NCBI GenBank assembly: GCA_902775975.1
Contig: CACYOC010000017.1
Span: 1-64,000 of the forward strand
DNA from: an uncultured Bacteroidales bacterium
GTDB lineage: Bacteria; Bacteroidota; Bacteroidia; Bacteroidales; Bacteroidaceae
Reading direction: 5' to 3'
DNA: 64,000 bases
The notes under the pieces were generated by a model that saw only the letters and a program-made list of their open reading frames with translations, did not search any database and was not told the origin of the DNA. A program made the position numbers and the translations under genes. Of the stretch, positions 6,869-16,000 are shown one piece after another; positions within the stretch are counted from its first letter, which is position 1, and each line of letters opens with the position of its first letter.

Positions 6869-8791
6869 ATGAAAATCTATCAATCATTATATCTGGCAGG
6901 TCTCGCCTTATGCACCGTGTCACTGGCATCGTGCAGTCTGGATGTCGATCAGCCATCAGCCATGGAAGGTAAGGTCATCTATTCTTCACCTGACCTCGCC
7001 AATGCTGCCGTGATGAGTCTGCACCAGTCATTTGCTGAGACCAACTCCTATCGCGGACGTTTCATCCCCTACTTCGGTACCAACAACGACACCGAAATCT
7101 TTAATAACTACGGTGGTGTACAAGACCCCACGACGGACAAGGAGGCTTCGCTGGCATGCTATAGCGCACAGCCCGACAACACCTATATGAACACCGCCAA
7201 CAACGCTTGGGCAAAGCTGTACGAGGGTATCGAGCGTGCCAACATGGCCATCAAAGGCATTGAAGATACCTATTCTAACAATGTCGCTTCTGCAAGTCAG
7301 GACATCCAGCACCTTTACGGTGAACTATTGACTCTGCGTGGCATGATATACTATGACCTGGTAAAGGCATGGGGCGATGTTCCCTATCGATTCGAGCCCG
7401 TAACGTCTGAGACACTATATCTGGGACGCACCAGCCGCGTAACAATCTTGAAGAAGATCATAGAGGATCTGAAGATTGCAGAGAACTATGTTTACGATGT
7501 CAAGAAAGGTTATGCAACATCGACCGAGCGTGTCAGCAAGGCTTTCGTACGTGGTTTGATGGCTCGTACAGCCCTCCTGCTCGCTGGTAAGTCTTATTAC
7601 ACTGATGGGGGCGTTCGCTACAACATCGCCGATGCCTCTGAGCGTAACACTTACTATCAGCTGGCTTACGACAAGTGTGTTGCAGCTATTAATGATCATC
7701 CCAAAAAGCTGAATGAGTTGGACTTCAAGAGCAACTTTATGAACCTGTGTCAAGAAGAGACCACCGCTGGTTTGGAGTCTATCTACGAGATTCCTTTCTC
7801 TGCAGGCCGTGGCCGTGTGCTTTACACCTGGGGTGGCAAGCATAGTAGCTCAAGTCGCTATACTGCACTGGCAAAAGGTGGCGTCTGTGGTCCTATCCCT
7901 ACGCTGTGGTATGACTACAGTAAAGATGATATCCGTCGTAATATTACGGTAGTTCCTTTTGTATGGGATGCAGACGAGGAAGGCACGAAAGACGGCGCAT
8001 ATCCTTTGATTGTTAAGACGACATCCAATCTTACCGGAGGTGGCTGGTCGTTCGGTAAACTGCGCTGGGAATGGATGAAACGCCGCGTAACATCGTCAAA
8101 TGATGATGGTATCAACTGGCAGGTAATGCGTCTGGCCGACATCTACATGATGGCTGCCGAGGCTGCAAACGAGTTGAACGACCTGGCCAACGCCAAGAAA
8201 TACCTCAAGCCCGTTCTGGATCGTGCATATAAGTTGAATAGCACCACATTGGCTAATGACAAATTGAACGCTGCTTCCAACAAGGACAAGATGTTCGAAC
8301 TGATAGTTGAGGAGCGTAAACTCGAGTTTGCCGGTGAAGCTCTCCGTAAGGTTGACCTTATGCGTTGGGGACTGCTTTCTAACAAAATGGCTGAAGCAAA
8401 GGAGAAACTTGACAAGTTGTCTACCCGTAGCGAGTCAACAATCACAGACTTTATGGGTAATGTTTATGATTATAGCCAGTATTCTAGCAAGATATGGTAT
8501 GTAAAAGGCATGGGATATGGCATTGAAGATACCGGTGAAAACGATTATACCATCTGGGGACTTGAGGCAGGAGAAACAGAAGACAATCTACCTTCTGAAA
8601 TCAAAGATGACGACACGAAGACCAGTAAAGATGTATTTAACGCCAACTCTTCAAATGCCGCTGATGCTGCAAAGACTAAAAAGTATATCAGTTCTTACTA
8701 TCTGAACGATCCTGACACTAAGATGTTTTGGCCGATTTGGCAGGTATTCATCAACTCCAGCAATGGAATGCTGAACAACAACGGCTATTAA
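6869..8791 (+). CDS. susD: SusD-family surface glycan-binding lipoprotein
   Basis: This 640-residue lipoprotein has the lipobox LASC near residue 22, so it is anchored in the outer membrane and surface exposed as the lid of the SusC transporter. SusD/RagB features include the N-terminal NNAWAKLYEGIERAN helix region, YYDLVKAWGDVPY, and the C-terminal region with MAAEAANELN and IVEERKLEFAGEALRKVDLMRWG. It is the second gene of the operon, 15 bp after susC. Length is at the long end for the family. The substrate is not readable from sequence; the adjacent PL1 lyase points to pectin. Confidence 0.92.
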   Translation: MKIYQSLYLAGLALCTVSLASCSLDVDQPSAMEGKVIYSSPDLANAAVMSLHQSFAETNSYRGRFIPYFGTNNDTEIFNNYGGVQDPTTDKEASLACYSAQPDNTYMNTANNAWAKLYEGIERANMAIKGIEDTYSNNVASASQDIQHLYGELLTLRGMIYYDLVKAWGDVPYRFEPVTSETLYLGRTSRVTILKKIIEDLKIAENYVYDVKKGYATSTERVSKAFVRGLMARTALLLAGKSYYTDGGVRYNIADASERNTYYQLAYDKCVAAINDHPKKLNELDFKSNFMNLCQEETTAGLESIYEIPFSAGRGRVLYTWGGKHSSSSRYTALAKGGVCGPIPTLWYDYSKDDIRRNITVVPFVWDADEEGTKDGAYPLIVKTTSNLTGGGWSFGKLRWEWMKRRVTSSNDDGINWQVMRLADIYMMAAEAANELNDLANAKKYLKPVLDRAYKLNSTTLANDKLNAASNKDKMFELIVEERKLEFAGEALRKVDLMRWGLLSNKMAEAKEKLDKLSTRSESTITDFMGNVYDYSQYSSKIWYVKGMGYGIEDTGENDYTIWGLEAGETEDNLPSEIKDDDTKTSKDVFNANSSNAADAAKTKKYISSYYLNDPDTKMFWPIWQVFINSSNGMLNNNGY

Positions 8792-8823
8792 ATAATTGCA
8801 TTTAACAAAAAGAAAATACAACT

Positions 8824-10473
8824 ATGAATAAGTTATATAAAATCGCATGCCTGATGCTGACTGGTGTGGCCCTATTGGCCACCACCAGCTGCTCGGACCC
8901 TGACGACGAGATTACGACAGCCAACTTCGACCGCTTGCTCAGACCCGCGGAGTTGCAACTGAAGATCTACGACAAAACGAACATCAAGGCTACCATGGAC
9001 TTTGTCACGGTTCCTGACTATGTTGACGTACTTATAGAAGTCAACGACGACCCCCTGGCTGAAAATAAGAACTTCAAAACCTACAAGACATTAACAATTA
9101 ACGCCAAGGAACTGACGACGAGTGCAAATCATGTGACTCTTACTTACAACATCCAGAATCTTACCTACTTTAAAGATTATCGTGTTACGTTCACTTCTCG
9201 CGACGCATCTGGTAAGAAGTCTTTAGGAAGTACTTCCGTAGCTACAACAGAAGGTATCTTCAAGACGGGTAACGACAGTAATCGCGACAAAGACATGCTT
9301 GAAATGAAGTGGTTGGAAGTAAACACCAGTAAGTTAAACATCAAGAAGATTGTCAACGGAAAAGAAGAAGACGTCGAAACTATCACTCTTGACGAAACTG
9401 CTAAGTCTTCCCATAAGTACAAGAAGAACGGACTAGATCCGAATACTGAATACGCTTTCTACATCTACGATGACAACAGTTGTCTGGGTAGAACGACATG
9501 GAAGACATTCCCAGACTACACCGAGATTAAGGCTGGCGACGATGTCTACGATGCCATTACTAATTTGGCAGAAGGCAAGGCTCTCCTTCTTTCACCCGCT
9601 GATGATGGAACTAAAATTTTCACTACATCAAAGGATGTGATCTTGGACAAAAAATTGCACATGTTTGCCCGTGATACAGAGAATATTGAGGTGCAGAAAC
9701 TTGCCTTCGTACTAAAGGGATGTTCTGGATTAACACTTGAAAATATCAAGTGTACACACACCAGTGAGAAGACTTTCATTAAGTTCACAGAAGCTTCCGG
9801 AGATTATACTCTTAACAATGTTGAAGTTACAGGTAAATACAATCAGTTGTTTGTTAATCCCTCCGATTGCCTAGAAGGAACCGTTTCATCTGTGACTATC
9901 AAGAATTGTTTCATCCATGACATGGGTAAGAGTGGTAAGGACTTTTTCGACTTTGCTCAAAAGAGTGATAATAGCCGTAAGTCTATTGTTATCAGCAATA
10001 TGAATATTGAACAAACAACATTTGCAAATATCATATGCCGTGACTTTGCACGTTTCGACTACTACACACAACAGAACACTTCAACACTTCCCAAGTCTAT
10101 TGTTAAGAATTGCTCATTCTACAAAGTAGAAGCTCCTAATAAAGGATTATTCTATATTCGTTCTGCAAATACTGACAGTAAGAACTTTGATTGTACTATC
10201 AGTAAATGCGTTTTCGAATCAGTAACCAATTCATCAGGTGTATTCTATAGTAAGGCTGCCGAGTCAAACGGTTTCTCTTTCAGCGGAAACTATTATAAAG
10301 ATTCTGACGATTTGCAACGTCAAGCAACAGAAGGTACAACACCATATGACAAAGACGGAAAGGCCTACTCAGGTAAATCAGCATTTAAGGATCCTGCTAA
10401 TTTCGACTTCACTATTCAGAATGAAGGCGTGAAGAACGCCGAAGCCGGTAACACTGAGTTCGTCAAGAAGTAA
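8824..10473 (+). CDS. Beta-helix surface lipoprotein of pectin loci (DUF4957/DUF5123-like)
   Basis: This 549-residue lipoprotein has a signal peptide and lipobox ending TSCSDPDDE. Residues about 40-150 look like a fibronectin-III-type domain. The remainder is a parallel beta-helix-like repeat region (GLTLENIKC, YTLNNVEVTG, SVTIKNCFIHDMG, KSIVKNCSFYKVE, NFDCTISKCVFESV) that resembles the DUF4957 and DUF5123 domains of Bacteroidetes pectin loci. Such proteins are thought to bind or process pectin at the surface. No catalytic residues could be assigned. It follows susD by 32 bp and ends the operon at a strong terminator. Confidence 0.75.
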   Translation: MNKLYKIACLMLTGVALLATTSCSDPDDEITTANFDRLLRPAELQLKIYDKTNIKATMDFVTVPDYVDVLIEVNDDPLAENKNFKTYKTLTINAKELTTSANHVTLTYNIQNLTYFKDYRVTFTSRDASGKKSLGSTSVATTEGIFKTGNDSNRDKDMLEMKWLEVNTSKLNIKKIVNGKEEDVETITLDETAKSSHKYKKNGLDPNTEYAFYIYDDNSCLGRTTWKTFPDYTEIKAGDDVYDAITNLAEGKALLLSPADDGTKIFTTSKDVILDKKLHMFARDTENIEVQKLAFVLKGCSGLTLENIKCTHTSEKTFIKFTEASGDYTLNNVEVTGKYNQLFVNPSDCLEGTVSSVTIKNCFIHDMGKSGKDFFDFAQKSDNSRKSIVISNMNIEQTTFANIICRDFARFDYYTQQNTSTLPKSIVKNCSFYKVEAPNKGLFYIRSANTDSKNFDCTISKCVFESVTNSSGVFYSKAAESNGFSFSGNYYKDSDDLQRQATEGTTPYDKDGKAYSGKSAFKDPANFDFTIQNEGVKNAEAGNTEFVKK

Positions 10474-10496
10474 TTCCCCCTACCCTCTATAACAAG

Positions 10497-10532
10497 ACGG
10501 GACGGCACACGCCGCCCCGTTTTTCTTTTTTT
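10497..10532 (+). terminator. Terminator of the susCD operon
   Basis: ACGGGACGGC (10497-10506) and GCCGCCCCGT (10511-10520) form a GC-rich stem with one mismatch and a 4-nt loop, followed by a T-rich run. Confidence 0.85.
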
Positions 10533-10543
10533 TCATGCATTTG

Positions 10544-10575
10544 TTTGCAAGTATAAAATAAAATCTGTACCTTTG
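10544..10575 (+). promoter_or_regulatory. Pectate lyase promoter
   Basis: TTTG at 10544-10547, a 20-bp spacer and TACCTTTG at 10568-10575. The box includes the TTG that a naive gene call would take as the start, which rules that start out. Confidence 0.75.
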
Positions 10576-10605
10576 CGACATGATTACAAAGATAAATTAA
10601 AACAA

Positions 10606-12816
10606 ATGATGAAGACAAAGACAACACTACTAATGATAATCGGTATGCTCGCTACGATGAGCATAACGGCACAAGAAAAACAGGCACCGGCATTTCCGGG
10701 TGCTGAGGGCTTCGGCAGATACACTACAGGCGGCAGAGCAGGAACGCTGTATCACGTAACCAACCTGAACGACAGCGGTACAGGCTCCCTGCGTGCAGCA
10801 CTGACAGCCAGCGGTACACGCACAGTGGTGTTCGACGTTTCAGGAACTATACACCTGAAGTCTGACCTGAAAATATCAAACGGCAATATCACGGTACTGG
10901 GACAGACGGCACCTGGCGACGGCATCTGTGTGGCAGACTATCCCGTCAGCGTCTCGGCCAACAATGTCATCATCAGATACGTTCGCTTCCGAATGGGCGA
11001 CATCGGTTCACAGGCTAAAGCCGCTTCCAATCCGAACTATGAGGGCGACGATGCTTTGGGAGGAGGCAAAGGCAAAAACAACATCATCATTGACCACTGC
11101 TCTGTATCGTGGTCAACGGATGAGTGTTGCTCGTTCTATGGCGCTACCGACTTCACCATGCAATACTGCATTATCAGCGAGAGCCTGAGAGCATCCGTAC
11201 ATGCCAAGGGAAGTCACGGATATGGCGGCATCTGGGGTGGACAAAGTGCATCGTTCCATCATAACCTGATTATGCACCACGACTCCCGAAACCCGCGCTT
11301 CGACCACGACTACGTCAGCACACTTAAAGGACCGGTGGACTACATCAACAACGTGTTGTACAACTGGGGCGGCAACTCTTCGTATGGCGGTGAGTCGGGT
11401 AACGGTTCTCCCAAATACATCAACATGGTGAACAACTACTACAAGCCAGGCCCTGCTACTTATACCAAGACACGCCTACTGAACCCGACAACCAACTGTA
11501 GCAACTGCACGGACAAAAACAGATTCTCTGGTTCGGTAGGCTATGTCACTCCAGGTCAATTCTATATCTCAGGCAACTATATGTATGGCTCGACAGAGGT
11601 AACGAACGACAACCTGTGTGACAAAGCCATAGATCCTGACAACAACATGTCGTATGCCGACTGGAAGAATCAGTGTGCTGCCAGTGAGCGTAAGAAATCC
11701 AGCGACTACGACTTCACCTCCTACAACGTCATATCCATGCATCAGGCTGAGACGGCCTTCGAGAAGGTACTCCGCTATGCCGGTGCCAGCTACAAGCGCG
11801 ACGATGTTGACAAGCGTCTGCGCTGGGAGGTACTGAAGGGCATTGCTTATTATCAGGGGTCTAACGGGTCTGTCAATGGCATGATTGACTCGCAGAATGA
11901 CGTAGGCGGATGGCCGGAGCTGAAGGATACTGGCAAACTGGCTGATACGGATAACGACGGTATTCCTGACGAATGGGAAACAGCTCATGGACTAACGGTC
12001 GGTACCAACAATGCCACCACCAAAATTCTCGACCAGAAAGGCTATTACACCGATCTGGAGGTCTATGCCAACTATCTGGTACAAGAGATTACCCAAAAGG
12101 AGCGTGCCGGTGCCGTAGAGACCTTTGAGGAATATTACCCGCTTGGTGCCCAAACTGTTGGAGATGACGAACCCTTCCCCACTACACCGGACTTCCCTAT
12201 TCCTGAAGAACCCACAAGCGGTACTGATTTTTTTAATTCCAACAAGGCAACGACATCTAAAGGGACGGAAATCTCTGTCACTTCATGTACGTTGAATGGT
12301 GAAGTAAACCCCAGCGGATCAAGCGGCAACTACATCAAGCTCCGCACAGGCAGCGGTGACTGGATATTTACGAACAAAGAGGGATACATACTGAACAGCA
12401 TCAAGATAGAAGCTTACCAAAACAACAAGGAAAGTGAATATCCTGGTTCTGTTATTAAGATGACGGCTATCAAGGCTGACGACGGCAACAACTTGCTAAC
12501 CGACGAGGTAAGCCTGCCCTTCAGCGACAGCGGTAAAAAAGCGACTGTTTCCTGCAAGGATTTCACTGCTACACAGAATATCAAGGTGTCGTTTGAGAAT
12601 ACAACTTATACCAATACCACCTTGGATAAGACTTCTCAGATGCAATGCTTCGCCATCGTAAGTATTGGTTATGAGAAAACAACGGATATTAAAGATATCA
12701 CGCATACCGCCTCCCGCAAGCAATCCTCCGACTATCACAATGTGTTAGGACAGCGAGTTGCTCCCACCACCAGAGGATTGCTTATCCACAACGGAAAGAA
12801 GATTCTGGTTAAATAG
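10606..12816 (+). CDS. Secreted PL1 pectate lyase
   Basis: The protein is 736 residues from the ATG at 10606 (a second ATG is at 10609); the TTG at 10573 is promoter. It has a signal peptide ending near ITAQ. The polysaccharide lyase family 1 beta-helix opens FPGAEGFGRYTTGGR and continues with IIDHCSVSWSTDE and RNPRFDHDYVS; it would cleave homogalacturonan by beta-elimination. A calcium-binding thrombospondin-3-like stretch (DTDNDGIPDEWETAHGL, about residue 450), a C-terminal carbohydrate-binding-like beta domain and a sorting-type tail (NVLGQRV...RGLLIHNGKKILVK) follow. It has its own promoter after the susCD terminator, so it is a separate unit of the same locus. Confidence 0.88.
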   Translation: MMKTKTTLLMIIGMLATMSITAQEKQAPAFPGAEGFGRYTTGGRAGTLYHVTNLNDSGTGSLRAALTASGTRTVVFDVSGTIHLKSDLKISNGNITVLGQTAPGDGICVADYPVSVSANNVIIRYVRFRMGDIGSQAKAASNPNYEGDDALGGGKGKNNIIIDHCSVSWSTDECCSFYGATDFTMQYCIISESLRASVHAKGSHGYGGIWGGQSASFHHNLIMHHDSRNPRFDHDYVSTLKGPVDYINNVLYNWGGNSSYGGESGNGSPKYINMVNNYYKPGPATYTKTRLLNPTTNCSNCTDKNRFSGSVGYVTPGQFYISGNYMYGSTEVTNDNLCDKAIDPDNNMSYADWKNQCAASERKKSSDYDFTSYNVISMHQAETAFEKVLRYAGASYKRDDVDKRLRWEVLKGIAYYQGSNGSVNGMIDSQNDVGGWPELKDTGKLADTDNDGIPDEWETAHGLTVGTNNATTKILDQKGYYTDLEVYANYLVQEITQKERAGAVETFEEYYPLGAQTVGDDEPFPTTPDFPIPEEPTSGTDFFNSNKATTSKGTEISVTSCTLNGEVNPSGSSGNYIKLRTGSGDWIFTNKEGYILNSIKIEAYQNNKESEYPGSVIKMTAIKADDGNNLLTDEVSLPFSDSGKKATVSCKDFTATQNIKVSFENTTYTNTTLDKTSQMQCFAIVSIGYEKTTDIKDITHTASRKQSSDYHNVLGQRVAPTTRGLLIHNGKKILVK

Positions 12817-12860
12817 CTTTCTGTCACAGAGAAGTAATCTTCCTACACTCTATCTATAAT

Positions 12861-12900
12861 ACAGGACAGCGTGTGCCGCCCCGTCTTTTCATTTCTTTTT
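12861..12900 (+). terminator. Degenerate terminator after the pectate lyase
   Basis: The sequence parallels the terminator at 10497-10520, with an identical right arm GCCGCCCCGT. The left arm (ACAGGACAGC) has lost base pairs, so the stem is weaker. A T-rich run follows. Confidence 0.45.
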
Positions 12901-12912
12901 TCTCTCCCATTA

Positions 12913-12944
12913 TTTGGAAGTTTCAGAAATAGTTCGTAAATTTG
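12913..12944 (+). promoter_or_regulatory. Orphan promoter downstream of the pectate lyase
   Basis: TTTG at 12913-12916, a 20-bp spacer and TAAATTTG at 12937-12944 form a full promoter. No plus-strand gene follows, and a perfect hairpin begins about 50 bp on, so any transcript would be under 100 nt. Confidence 0.6.
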
Positions 12945-12993
12945 CAGCAACAATAGACTAAACAAATAAAAACAATAGATACATGATATCATA

Positions 12994-13029
12994 AAGAAAG
13001 CACTTACGAGGGTTCGTAAGTGCTTTCTT
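12994..13029. terminator. Bidirectional terminator between orphan promoter and NRPS
   Basis: A perfect 16-bp stem (12994-13009 with 13014-13029, GGGT loop) is flanked by A-rich sequence on one side and TTCTT on the other. It can end the minus-strand NRPS operon, whose stop is at 13049-13051, and the short plus-strand transcript. Confidence 0.8.
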
Positions 13030-13048
13030 CTTGGTAGGAGGATAAGGG

Positions 13049-16000
13049 TTATTTGTCCTCGAAGAAGCCAAAACCGCTGATGGCGGTAAGCAAGCGATCC
13101 ACATAGTCCCATGAGGTGGCAGACCACCGGAAGCCCAGTCGATACAGCACTTGTGTGGTGTATTGGTTCTCACTGGGAATCACGAAGACTTTATGACCGT
13201 GGCCCAAGTCTTGATAGGCCAAAAGACTGGAAAGACGCTTGGCTTTCTCGGGATCTTGCTTGGCAGTATCCAGTTGCTTCATGAACTCATCATTTTCAAC
13301 CTGACGCGGTCCTTGAGTAACCTTCGACAACTCTTGAAGCACATCACCGAAGTGTACGAAGTGGTTGTTGTAGGGATGGAACACGCAACAGGTCTGTGGC
13401 GTTTCAGATAGTAAAACGATAGCTCTTGCTACCTCGTTGATGGGGCTGAACTCCAAGGGTTCGTCGTTGATAGCATAAGGATAACAACCCAGCATCTGGA
13501 AGACACGGATGCGCCCCATAGAACTATTCGTATTGAAGTTCACCTGGAACTCACCGTCAGTGGAACGTGGAGCCAGATTACCCACACGCATCACCTTAGC
13601 ATTCAGCTTGTGCAAGGCAACAGCTTCAAGCACGATGCGCTCAGAGATGAACTTGGAGTGAACATACTGATTGCCCAGATTCTGTCCGAAATAGAGATTC
13701 TTCTCGGTGTATATCAAGTCCTCAGACGGAATACCGTCAATAGACATGCCTGCTGTGCTGTAGGTGGACACGTGAATCAACCGTGCTTTGTTCAGCAAGC
13801 AGAACTTGACGCAGTGGATGGCTCCACCCACGTTGACATCCTCAATATCTGTACCTTTTGAGAAGTGCTTGACCACAGCGGCACAGTTGAAGACGGTGTC
13901 AATCTTAGTAGTGATATTTGTAAAGTCCTGTGTGACATCACCATTAACGACAAAGATGCGTGTACCGAAGAGCTCCTTATACGACTTCTCGAAATAGTAG
14001 AACAACATATTCTTCAGTCGGTGTTCTGCTGCCTCCTGGTCCTTGCCTCGCACCATACACGTAATGGTCGGAACGTCGGAGTCGATAAGTTCGCGAAGGA
14101 TATGGATGCCTAAGAAGCCTGTAGCTCCTGTCAGCAGTACATTTCCAAGAGGTTGCCGCTCTCCGCTCAGGAAGGCATCGAGTGTATTACCTTCAAGGAC
14201 GGTGTTGATGGCACCATAGTTGTAGTCACGGGTTTCTTGATCCTCGTCGTCAACGCCGCAAGAGAGGAAGTTGGAGAGTTGACGCGGAGTGGGATTAGCA
14301 AACAAGTCACCATAAGCAATATGGTGTCCGTTCTTGTCGGCTTCGATAATGACACGTGTGACGATGAGTGACGTACCGCCCAGTTCAAAGAAGTTGTCGG
14401 TAGCACCCACCTTTTCAATCGACAAGACATCGCTGAAAATCTTGCAGAAGAGCTTCTCGATATCATTAACAGGCTCCACATACTCGTGGTCGGTAGCCTG
14501 GATGACGGGTTTAGGAAGCTCTTTCTTGTTCACCTTCTGGTTCTGATTCAGCGGAATGCTGTCAATCTGCATCGTAGCAGCAGGAATCATATACGATGGC
14601 TTCTGCTTGCCGATGAAAGCGTTCAGATCCTTGATATCCACCTGCTCATCGCTGACGATGTAGGCAGCAATGAACTTGCCGCCGTTCTCGTAGTCGAAAG
14701 CCTGTACGGTGGCATTCTTGATGCCTGGGTACTCGCGGATAACGGCCTCTACTTCTTTCAGCTCGATGCGGAAGCCGCGAATCTTCACCTGTCCGTCCTG
14801 ACGTCCCACAAACTGGATGTTTCCATCTGCCAGATAGCGTACGATATCGCCAGTACGGTAGCAGCGGGCATATTTAGAGGTGAGAGGGTGAGAGGTGGGA
14901 GAAACAAAGGGGTTGGAAATGAATACCTCGGCTGTTTTCTCCGGACGGTTCAGATAGCCTCGGGCCACCTGAGGACCAGCGATCCACAACTCACCGCAGG
15001 CTCCTACAGGCAGACGATTACCTTTAGTATCTACGATGTACAGTTTGCAGTTAGCAACAGCATTGCCAATGGGAATGTTCTTCAGACGTTCCTTGATAAA
15101 GTAAGAAGTCACATAACAGATGGTTTCGGAGGGACCATAGCCGTTCGTCAAAACATATCCCTTTGGCGGAGTGATCGTTGCCAGTTTCTCACCACCGGTC
15201 ATAAGATACTCAAGCGAATGATTCTCGACGCTGGTAGCAAACTGGTAAGCCACCTGTGTGGTCATAAACGCATGGGTAATATGGTTCTGCTCGAAATAGT
15301 TGTTCAGCATAATCAGCTCGAGACGCAGATCCTCGGGGATGATGTGCAGTTCGGCACCTACCGTCAAAGTAGCATATATCTCCATCGGTGAGGCATCGAA
15401 GCCGAAGCTGGCATAAGATGATACGCGACTCTCGGACGTGATATGGTAAATCTTCTGATGCATGTGACAGAAGGCAACCCAGTTGCGATGCTCCGACATA
15501 CCGCCCTTAGGCACACCTGTAGAACCACTGGTATAAACGAGGGTAAAGAGACTCTCGGGTTTGGGGCCCTCAGGAAGGGCGCCGGCAGGAGGTAACTGCG
15601 TAAGGTCTTTCGTATAGACGACATCACCCTGGTATTCATCCACAATGGGACGCAGCTCCTCGTCGGCAATCAGCAACTTGGCACCGGTATCCTTCATCAT
15701 GAAATTCAATCGTTCCTGCGGATAGCTGGGGTCTAATGGCTGGAAAGCACACCCTGCCTTGATGACACCCAGCGAGGCGATGGCCATCCACTCATTGCGA
15801 GGTATAAGGATGGCAATGATATCCTCAAGACCTAATCCCTTAGACGCGATAAAGGCTGCTATGCGGTCGCTGATGTCGTCCAACTCTGCAAAGGTAAGCC
15901 GCTTATCCTTAAAGACCACTGCCGTCTTATCGGGTGTGGCCTTAGCCTGACGGCGGAACAAGGACACGATGGTCTGCGTGTCATCGTAGGGATCGTCCGT

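Noticed and set aside
10573-10605. TTG start giving an 11-residue longer pectate lyase
   Set aside because: The TTG is the end of the TACCTTTG promoter box, and the added residues precede a normal signal peptide. The ATG at 10606 or 10609 is the start.
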